37,500 nucleotides of DNA. Origin: Dictyostelium firmibasis (lineage: Eukaryota; Evosea; Eumycetozoa; Dictyosteliales; Dictyosteliaceae). The stretch is taken from assembly GCA_036169595.1 (NCBI GenBank), contig CM069767.1, forward strand, positions 2,337,501 to 2,375,000, written 5' to 3'. Shown here piece after piece: positions 28,882-37,500 of this stretch. Position numbers and translations under genes: made by a program. Position 1 is the stretch's first letter; each line of letters begins with the position of its first letter. The notes beneath the pieces are model-generated. The model worked only from the letters and a program-made list of their open reading frames with translations. It was not told the origin of the DNA and searched no databases.

Positions 28882-29585
28882 ATGATATCAAGAACAATCA
28901 CAACAATAAACCCAAAAAAAATCAATGATACATTAAATAAATTAACATATTGTAGTAGTAATAGTGTCAATTATAAAAATAATACAAATGAAAAACCAAA
29001 AATAAAAACAGGTATTTTAATGTTAAATTTAGGAGGGCCAAGTAAATTGGAAGAGGTCGAACCATTTTTAACAAGATTATTCACAGATAAAGAGATATTT
29101 AAATTACCATTTCAAAAGTATACTGGTACATTAATAGCCAAGAGAAGAACAAATGCAGTTATGAAACTATATGAGGCAATTGGTGGTGGGTCACCAATTA
29201 GAAAATGGACAGAGAAACAAGGTGAACTTCTCTCAGAGATGATGGATAAGATATCACCAGAGACAGCACCACACAAACATTATATAGGATTTCGTTATTC
29301 CGATCCTTTGATTGGAGATACATTGGAGGAGATGAACAATGATAATGTAGAACGTGTCGTTGCATTCTCTCAATATCCACAATTCTCTTGTACTACCACC
29401 GGCTCAAGTTTAAATAATCTTTGGAAAACTTTAGAGGAGAAAGAAATGCAGTCGAAATTTAAATGGTCAATCATTGATAGATGGCAAGATCATAAAGGCT
29501 TCATTGATGCAACCGTTCATAAAATTAATAAAGCATATGATCAATTCAATAGGAAATTTAAAGAATTAAATTTAGATACATCATC

Positions 29586-29649
<64 letters not shown>

Positions 29650-30195
29650 CCATCACCATTGGAGGACAAACCAGTTTTAGTATTTTCAGCACATTCATTA
29701 CCAATGTCAACAGTTGAAAAAGGTGATCCATATCCACAAGAGGTTGCCGAAACAGTTTGTAGAGTTATGGATAATTTAAAAATTAGGGATGAGAAAACTG
29801 GTAAACCATTGGAATATATATTGGCATGGCAAAGTAAAGTTGGACCATTACCATGGTTATCACCAAAAACAAGTTTTGTAATTGAACAACTTGCAAAGAA
29901 AGGTCGTAATGCAATTGTAATTCCAATTGCATTCACTTCAGATCATATTGAAACTTTATCAGAGATTGATATCGAATTACAACATCTCGCTAAAAATAGT
30001 GGTATGAAATTATTGGTACGTTCTGAATCTTTAAATGATGATCCATTGATCATTTCTGCTATGGCAGATTTAGTAAACACTCATTTGAAATCAAATAAAC
30101 CAATTCATTCTCATCAATATCATTTGAAATGTCCTGGTTGTAAAGATGATTCAACTTATTGTAGAGCAATTTTAAATCCAATTCAACAACTTTAA
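28882..30195 (+). CDS. hemH: ferrochelatase, mitochondrial, with 2Fe-2S cysteines
   Basis: Single exon, 437 aa. The enzyme inserts ferrous iron into protoporphyrin IX, the last step of heme synthesis, on the matrix side of the inner mitochondrial membrane. The first ~35 residues are basic and Ser/Thr/Asn-rich, consistent with a presequence. The core runs from 'KTGILMLNLGGPSKLEEVEP' through 'KLYEAIGGGSPIRKWTEKQG', 'AFSQYPQFSCTTTGSSLNN', the catalytic-His block 'LVFSAHSLPMSTVEKGDPYP', 'LAWQSKVGPLPWLSP' and 'PIAFTSDHIETLSEIDIE'. All four cysteines that bind the 2Fe-2S cluster in human FECH have counterparts: the one in 'QFSCTTTG' and three in 'CPGCKDDSTYC' near the end. A run of about 25 Ser is inserted before 'KPVLVFSAHS', where the human enzyme has a short loop. 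Confidence 0.96.
29580..29652. repeat. (TCA)n microsatellite coding polySer in ferrochelatase
   Basis: About 24 units of TCA/TCT in frame with the ferrochelatase gene. Confidence 0.95.
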
Positions 30196-30248
30196 TTTTT
30201 TTTGAAAAAAAAAAAAAAAAAAAAAAAAAATTTATTTAAATAAACAAA

Positions 30249-30284
<36 letters not shown>

Positions 30285-30449
30285 TTCCATACAACCTTAT
30301 AAAGCTTTAGCAGAAATCTATTTATTTTTTTTTTTATTTTTTTTTTTATTTTTTTTTTAAAAAACTTTAGTGGTGATTATTTTATTTTTTTTTTTTATTA
30401 TTTTATTTTATTTTTTTTTTTTTTTTTTCAACACATATAAATAATTAGA

Positions 30450-31919
30450 ATGAAAATTAATAGTATTATTAATAAAGATAACCAAAATAATAATAATAAT
30501 AATAATAAAAATGAAAAATATTTACCACTAATAATAGTTAAAAAAATTTTAAGTTATTTAATTTATAAAGATTGTGATACAATTAAAGAATATTTTTATC
30601 TTTCAAAGAATTTACAATCATTTATAGTTAATCAAATAAATTTCTTTAGTTTTGATCATTTAAGCTCATTATCATCATTTTGTGATGACAAAAGTAAAGC
30701 AAAAGAATTGGTTGATGATATTGAAAAAATTGAAATCAAAGATCTATTGGTTCAATCATTTAGAAGTGAATATTTTTTGAATTTTAAAAGTTTAAAAGAA
30801 ATAAAATTGGAGTATTCAATTAAACCATTGATGATAACACCAGATCAATTAGAATGTGAATCAATTAGACAAGGTTCAGAATACCTATTAAAATCAAATA
30901 AATTTATAATATCCTATCGTACAAATAATTTCTTTTATTTTAGAAATCACTTTAATTCAAACAATTCCTATAAACTTTTAAAGAAAATAAAATTACATAG
31001 TTTTTCAATTGATATTGGTACAGCTAATATCATCCTTGAAAATTCAAAAATGTTACAATCATTTCGAGTTAAATTAGAAATTAGATCTCAGAATTCACCT
31101 TTTTATTCATCATTGTTTAATGACCAAATTCATTATGATAATACACTTTATAAATTTGGTACAATACTCTCATCACCTCAACAATTAGATAATTATAATG
31201 ATATTAATAATAATAATAATATTAATAATAATAGTAATAAAGAACAAGAGATAATGTTAAAAAACCCATTAAAGTCTTTATCAATTGAAATGGAAAGAAA
31301 TTTAAATTCCAAAGATTTTTCTTTAAGTAAAAATAAATTTTGTTCAACTATTATTCCAAATATTTTAAAATCACCATTTCAAAATATAAGTAAAATCTAT
31401 TTCGAGGGAATTCCTTTCTCTGAATATGTATCACCTATCAATTTTTTTTCATCATTATCAAGAGAAACAATTATTAAATTGAAATTGGTAAATTGTTTTC
31501 ATGAAGAAGATTGTGCATTGGAATATTTATTGAAATATTTAAATGAAAATCAAAACTTAAAAAGATTATCAATTCGTAATAATAACTTCACCGATAAAGA
31601 AAATGGGTTTGGAGGAGTATTAAAAACTCATAAATCATTAACAAAGGTTGATATCTCTTTCTCTGGTATTCAATTAAATCCTTTCCTCACTTCAATACTA
31701 GAGAGACCTTCGCAATTTAATAAAATAACAATATCAGGTGATAGTGACCCATCGAAATATTTTAAAGATTTAGATGATACACTCGAATTGTTGGATAAAA
31801 TTTTAACAGCTACCCAAAATTTCTATAACAAAAATTATATTAAGTATAGATACCCACTTAGTGACCAAATGGTACTCTTTTCAAAGAAATTTATTCAAAA
31901 AAAAAAAAAAAATAATTAA
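30450..31919 (+). CDS. F-box/LRR-like protein, Dictyostelid-specific
   Basis: Single exon, 489 aa. After an Asn-rich start, residues about 23-65 ('YLPLIIVKKILSYLIYKDCD' and 'YFYLSKNLQSFIVNQI') have the Leu/Pro/Ile spacing of an F-box-like helical motif. The rest shows irregular leucine-rich elements, clearest near the end ('LKRLSIRNNNFTDKENGFGG', 'HKSLTKVDISFSGIQLNPF'). An F-box/LRR protein would act as a ubiquitin-ligase substrate adaptor, but the F-box match is weak and this is a tentative class. It is followed after only 68 bp by the next gene on the same strand. Confidence 0.75.
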   Translation: MKINSIINKDNQNNNNNNNKNEKYLPLIIVKKILSYLIYKDCDTIKEYFYLSKNLQSFIVNQINFFSFDHLSSLSSFCDDKSKAKELVDDIEKIEIKDLLVQSFRSEYFLNFKSLKEIKLEYSIKPLMITPDQLECESIRQGSEYLLKSNKFIISYRTNNFFYFRNHFNSNNSYKLLKKIKLHSFSIDIGTANIILENSKMLQSFRVKLEIRSQNSPFYSSLFNDQIHYDNTLYKFGTILSSPQQLDNYNDINNNNNINNNSNKEQEIMLKNPLKSLSIEMERNLNSKDFSLSKNKFCSTIIPNILKSPFQNISKIYFEGIPFSEYVSPINFFSSLSRETIIKLKLVNCFHEEDCALEYLLKYLNENQNLKRLSIRNNNFTDKENGFGGVLKTHKSLTKVDISFSGIQLNPFLTSILERPSQFNKITISGDSDPSKYFKDLDDTLELLDKILTATQNFYNKNYIKYRYPLSDQMVLFSKKFIQKKKKNN

Positions 31920-31941
31920 AAAAAAAGGGTGAAATTTTTTT

Positions 31942-31974
<33 letters not shown>

Positions 31975-31987
31975 ATTCATTTTTAAA

Positions 31988-33817
31988 ATGGATATTATAG
32001 ATAGTGACATTTATTTTTTATATAAAAAGATTTTTGGTAATATATATATTGCAGGATTGATATTTAAACTTGTGAAAAAGATAAACATTGAAATCATTTT
32101 ATTGAACAGATTTAGTGAATTCCCAGCTAAAGACCCAAGAAAAAAATATAATGATATAACATTTGAATGGATTGTTATAAATAAAGAATATTCAATTTTA
32201 TTAGATTTTTATAAAAGTGTAAATATAGACAAAGAAAAGAAAAAAGTAATACCAAACTCAACAATTTATGAAATCCCAATAATCGAATTAAAAAACAATT
32301 TAAAATCTTTTCTTCTTGATATCAACTCTATATTTAATAATAATCAAGAATTACTTAAAGATTTTTTTTATAAATTCTATATTATAAACAAAGCTAATTT
32401 GAATGATATTTTAGTTGAAGTAGAGGTTTTGGGTGAAAATGATAAAAAAATAATGGATTTATTAGAGATAACAGTGTTTTGTTCAAATTTTCAATTTTTA
32501 ATAATAATTTATCAAGAGTATTATAATAATTTAGAAAAGACAAAATTAAAATTAGAGAAACTATTAGATTTTACTTTTAAAAATGGTAATATTGATATAT
32601 TGAAATTTTTATATAATGTTATGGGTTGTAGAGAATATAATAAATCTTTAGCAATTAATAATTGTATTCAATCAGAAAATTGGAATGAAATTTTAAAATT
32701 TTTAATAAATGAATTGAAGCACCCAACTCATCATTCATCATTGAATTTAACAACATTAGAAACTTTTAAATTTTTACAAATTGATAATGATTTATTTTCA
32801 AAATTTTGGAATGTTTCATTTCCTTTTGATTATTTATTTTTAAAAGTTGATTCAATTCCTTTTAAAAATCTTTATAATTTAATTCAAAATTATTTTTCAC
32901 CTCGTTGGAAAGATTTTTCAAAACATTTAGAATATATCAATAATTTAAATCAGAATGATATAAATTTTGATACCAACCCAATCTACAAATTCATAGATAA
33001 AAAGTATTTTAAACAATTATTTAATAATGAAAATTCTTTAATGAACGGATTAAAATCAATTTTTAAATCAAAAAATTCTCAAAAACCACCGTTTCAACTA
33101 AAAGGTGATTGTTCAAGATTAGATATTTTAAAGTTTAGAGGATTTACTACCGAAAGAGAAATTAAAAGATTATTTATTTGTTACGTTTTAATGGATTTTA
33201 AATATTTATTAGGTGTAGTTCAATTTTTAAATTTTGTAGTAAAGTTTATAGATGATTACAAAGAATATGATTTATTCAATCAGCTATTAGATTCAAATCA
33301 ATGTTTTTTTAATAGTCACCAAAATGATAAAGATGGGAATCCAAGAAAAGCATTCTCAGTTATAGCCACTAAATATCCAAATGTGTTCACTTATTTATTT
33401 AAGAATTACCATAAAGATTTTGATTGGCATAATAAAGCTTTAACATCACTAGCAATATCAAATAATAATTTAGAGCTATTAAAGTTTATGCTCAGTAATT
33501 CAATACCAATTAAATCTACAATTTTAGATTTGACAAGTTGTGATGACATTGATATAATCAAATACTTGTTATCTAAGAATTTAAAATTTTCAAAAACTGC
33601 AATTTACAACTGTGTAAAAAAAAAAAAAGTAGCATTACTTGAATTGTATTTATCAAATTTATCCCCAGAAAACTCTACAATTGGTAATGAATCAATTGGC
33701 ACAATCATCATAAGATTTTCAAATACAGAAAATTCAAAAATACTTTTCAATTCTTCAATAGTTAAAAAATTTATAGATAATGATTATTCACTACCAAACC
33801 CTCCTTATTTAAATTAA
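31988..33817 (+). CDS. ankyrin-like repeat protein, Dictyostelid-specific
   Basis: Single exon, 609 aa. The N-terminus 'DIYFLYKKIFGNIYIAGLIF' resembles the 'LFFKVWRNKYIRFLI' module at the start of the FNIP proteins nearby. Most of the protein is helical with degenerate ankyrin-like units ('NGNIDILKFLYNVMGCREYN', 'NNNLELLKFMLSNSIPIKS', 'CDDIDIIKYLLSKNLKFS', 'KKKVALLELYLSNLSP'), spaced about 30-35 residues. Proteins of this build form a large family in Dictyostelium; no function is known to me. It ends 61 bp before the end of the convergent FNIP gene. Confidence 0.8.
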   Translation: MDIIDSDIYFLYKKIFGNIYIAGLIFKLVKKINIEIILLNRFSEFPAKDPRKKYNDITFEWIVINKEYSILLDFYKSVNIDKEKKKVIPNSTIYEIPIIELKNNLKSFLLDINSIFNNNQELLKDFFYKFYIINKANLNDILVEVEVLGENDKKIMDLLEITVFCSNFQFLIIIYQEYYNNLEKTKLKLEKLLDFTFKNGNIDILKFLYNVMGCREYNKSLAINNCIQSENWNEILKFLINELKHPTHHSSLNLTTLETFKFLQIDNDLFSKFWNVSFPFDYLFLKVDSIPFKNLYNLIQNYFSPRWKDFSKHLEYINNLNQNDINFDTNPIYKFIDKKYFKQLFNNENSLMNGLKSIFKSKNSQKPPFQLKGDCSRLDILKFRGFTTEREIKRLFICYVLMDFKYLLGVVQFLNFVVKFIDDYKEYDLFNQLLDSNQCFFNSHQNDKDGNPRKAFSVIATKYPNVFTYLFKNYHKDFDWHNKALTSLAISNNNLELLKFMLSNSIPIKSTILDLTSCDDIDIIKYLLSKNLKFSKTAIYNCVKKKKVALLELYLSNLSPENSTIGNESIGTIIIRFSNTENSKILFNSSIVKKFIDNDYSLPNPPYLN

Positions 33818-33878
33818 TTTAAATAAATTGTAAAATAAAAAAAAAAATTTATTACTATTAAAATTTATTTTAATTTTT

Positions 33879-35600
<1,722 letters not shown>

Positions 35601-35746
35601 TTTTAATTTTATTTTTATAAAGAAAACAATTTTTTTTTAATATCAACGCAGTAAAAAAAAAAAAAAAAATTTAATAAAATTTAAATAAAAATGAAAGATT
35701 TATTTTTTAAAAGAAAACAATATTTTTTTTTTTGATGTCAAAGGGG

Positions 35747-35785
<39 letters not shown>

Positions 35786-35976
35786 TAAAATTTAAATAAA
35801 AATAAAAGTAAATTAGAGTATATCTAGATATTTTTGATGATATTAATTGATTAAAAAAAACTTGATTAAAAAAAAAAAAAATTATTATAATTATTAAAAA
35901 GAAAAAAAAAAAACAATAAAAAAATATTTTCACATTCATTCAAAATTATAAACAAATAAAAATAAAATATAAAAAA
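35601..35976. other. divergent spacer with duplicated units
   Basis: It separates the FNIP gene from the micropeptide gene. It contains two roughly 90-100 bp direct units, each with AAAGAAAACAAT, a T run, a short mixed core, an A run, then AATAAAATTTAAATAAAAAT. The first unit ends (35691-35711) in a plus-strand copy of the FNIP gene's first seven codons. Confidence 0.7.
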
Positions 35977-36171
35977 ATGGTTAATTTTGCAACTATACAA
36001 ACATACGGTGGTGGCTCCAATAGAAATATCATAAAAACTCCTGGTAAGTAGAAAATAGAAATATTAACAAGTAAAAAAATATATACCCACTAACTGGATT
36101 TATGTTTTTAAGTTTTTAATGGTCCAACAATTAGCACAGATATCCCAACTAAAAAAACTTTTTCTTCTTAA
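35977..36171 (+). CDS. predicted 41-residue micropeptide gene, two exons
   Basis: Exon 1 is 35977-36043 ('MVNFATIQTYGGGSNRNIIK' plus TP), with an intron 36044-36112 (GTAAGT donor, TTTTTAAG acceptor, 69 bp) and exon 2 36113-36171 ('VFNGPTISTDIPTKKTFSS', TAA). The ATG follows a seven-A run, the preferred Dictyostelium start context, and codon use is host-like. Base composition rises from the flanking A/T runs exactly over the two exons, and splicing keeps the frame open to a stop. The product is polar, with no signal peptide, membrane helix or cysteine. I do not recognise a family. It may be a conserved micropeptide or the terminal part of a different gene model; moderate confidence. Confidence 0.55.
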
Positions 36172-36552
36172 TTAAAAATATTCAATTTATACTTTTAAGT
36201 TTTTTAAAAAAAATAAATAAATGAAAACTTTAGTATCACTCCACTATAATTTTGGTTAACCATTTGAAGTTTATAATAAGATAAAAATTTCTTTTTTTTT
36301 TTTTTTTTTTTCATTTTATTTTATTTTATTTTATTTTAATTTTTTTTTTTTTATTATTTTCTTTTTTTTTGACAAAGGTTTCAATCAAATCAAATAATTA
36401 TATTTTAAAAAATAAAAAATAAAAAATAAAAAAAATAAAAAAAAAAAAATTCGTTTTTTTGTTTTTTTTTTTTTTTAATTCTAAAACATTACCAACTTAT
36501 TTTTTTTTTTCTCTCGTTTTCACTACCACCACTACAAAAAAAAAAACAAAAA
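36172..36552. other. AT-rich spacer
   Basis: 3' flank of the micropeptide gene and promoter of the next gene: T runs around 36293-36370, TTTTA tandem units (36315-36337) and AAAAATA repeats (36410-36435). Nothing coding seen. Confidence 0.55.
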
Positions 36553-37500
36553 ATGAATAGATGTAATAGGATTGTAAATAGATTATTTAAAAATGAAATA
36601 ATTCCAAATAATAACAACTCAAAGATTATAATTAGAAATATGTCAATTCTTTCAAAAAGACAAATATTTGATAAACCCCAAGAATTGAGACCAACCTCTA
36701 AATCACCCAATGTTAATGATAATATTAATTCAAAAGATCTATCATTTGAAAAGAAAATTGAAATTTTAAGAGAGGCTGAAAGGGATAGATTAATTGAAGA
36801 GAAAAGAAAAGAATTTGAGAAAATGAAAAAATTAACACATGGAAATCAATCTATAGTCGCTGACGAATCTGTAACATCTGAAACTGACTATGAACTTTTT
36901 AAACCAAATAAAAAGAAGGAAAGTAATGTTGGGATTCAATTACACGACTATTCAAATCTATTTGGTGATATAGAATTTAATGAAGAAGAACAAAAAAACA
37001 TTGAAAGATTATTACAAGCATCATTAAGAAACGATAAAAATGAAATAGCAAAACTAAGTAAAGAATTGATTTTAAGTGATGATCCCAACAATCCTCAAGA
37101 TGATGAATATAATAACGATAAAATTAAGAACACTGATCCAATTAGTAAATTAATGAGTGGGTTTTCAAATAATTTAGGATCTGAATATGTTACTCGTTTA
37201 CTCATTGAGGATTATCAAAATAAACATAGAGCAGATGAATTTATTGCAAACCTAATCTCTGAAACTCCTGAATGGCAAGACTATAACAATGAGGTATTAA
37301 GAGAGGTTGCAAAATTGGAGAAACAGGAAATTTCATATCAAGGTGAGGACAGTGCTCGTGTCACAAAATATTGGAATCTTCAAAGAATGAAAACCGTAGA
37401 ATCTATAAGAAGAAAACATTATAAACGTGTTGAAGCAGCAATCTTATTGAAATTACAATGGAATGCAGACTTACTTGAAAAAAATAGAGTAGTCGAGGAA
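36553..37500 (+). CDS. unidentified, possibly mitochondrial protein, 3' end outside window
   Basis: The frame opens at the ATG at 36553 (after an A-rich leader) and stays open to the window edge, 316 codons, with host-like codon use. The first ~40 residues ('MNRCNRIVNRLFKNEIIPNN', then 'KIIIRNMSILSKRQIF') are basic and nearly free of acidic residues, like a mitochondrial presequence. The rest is highly charged and helical: 'KIEILREAERDRLIEEKRKE' is a likely coiled coil, and a well-structured-looking block near the end contains 'YVTRLLIEDYQNKHRADEF', 'TPEWQDYNNEVLREVAKLEK' and 'ARVTKYWNLQRMKTVESIRR'. It might be a mitoribosomal or mitochondrial translation-related protein, but I recognise no family. 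The antisense frame at 36489-36710 is a shadow. Confidence 0.75.
   Translation, partial: MNRCNRIVNRLFKNEIIPNNNNSKIIIRNMSILSKRQIFDKPQELRPTSKSPNVNDNINSKDLSFEKKIEILREAERDRLIEEKRKEFEKMKKLTHGNQSIVADESVTSETDYELFKPNKKKESNVGIQLHDYSNLFGDIEFNEEEQKNIERLLQASLRNDKNEIAKLSKELILSDDPNNPQDDEYNNDKIKNTDPISKLMSGFSNNLGSEYVTRLLIEDYQNKHRADEFIANLISETPEWQDYNNEVLREVAKLEKQEISYQGEDSARVTKYWNLQRMKTVESIRRKHYKRVEAAILLKLQWNADLLEKNRVVEE

Overview
This window is about 37.5 kb of extremely AT-rich nuclear DNA from a social amoeba, almost certainly Dictyostelium discoideum or a very close relative. The signs are long homopolymer A and T runs between genes, short AT-rich introns with GTATGT/GTAAGT donors, pure AAT and TCA microsatellites coding for polyasparagine and polyserine, several FNIP-repeat genes, and recognisable Dictyostelium-type genes such as a cycloartenol C-24 methyltransferase. 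Gene density is high (20 host genes, about one per 1.9 kb). Most exon structures given here were rebuilt by eye from splice signals, reading phase and homology.

Layout. 1-7.4 kb: the 3' part of a Ser/Thr/Pro-rich protein; then, all on the minus strand, a TEN1-like telomere protein, a small secreted cysteine-rich protein, the tRNA pseudouridine synthase PUS3 (four exons) and sterol methyltransferase smt1. 8-15 kb: a giant-polyN FNIP protein (+), COX19 (-), a second FNIP protein (-) and a TBC1D7-like protein (+, four exons). 15-21.5 kb: a large EGF/IPT transmembrane protein of ComC type (+, three exons) and the GPI mannosyltransferase PIG-M (-, five exons). 21.6-23.8 kb: a GC-richer mobile-element graveyard, in which a pogo/Tigger-like DNA transposase gene is split by a broken gag-like element that carries an internal direct repeat. 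23.9-30.2 kb: an Rpp21/Rpr2-type RNase P/MRP subunit, a BAR-SH3 protein (amphiphysin/Rvs167 type), then coproporphyrinogen oxidase and ferrochelatase arranged head to head. 30.4-37.5 kb: a lineage-specific F-box/LRR-like gene, an ankyrin-like gene, a third FNIP gene, a 41-residue two-exon micropeptide gene, and the 5' part of an unidentified, possibly mitochondrial protein that runs off the window.

The genes are mostly independent housekeeping loci. The clearest functional pairing is the divergent heme pair (coproporphyrinogen oxidase and ferrochelatase, two of the last three steps of heme synthesis), which share a 0.7 kb intergenic region. COX19 (cytochrome oxidase assembly) is a further mitochondrial gene in the window. 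The most notable calls are the TEN1 and TBC1D7 homologues, which only become convincing once their introns are placed, the nested transposon, the micropeptide, and a shared N-terminal module found on both FNIP and ankyrin-like repeat proteins. I found no tRNA, rRNA or CRISPR array.
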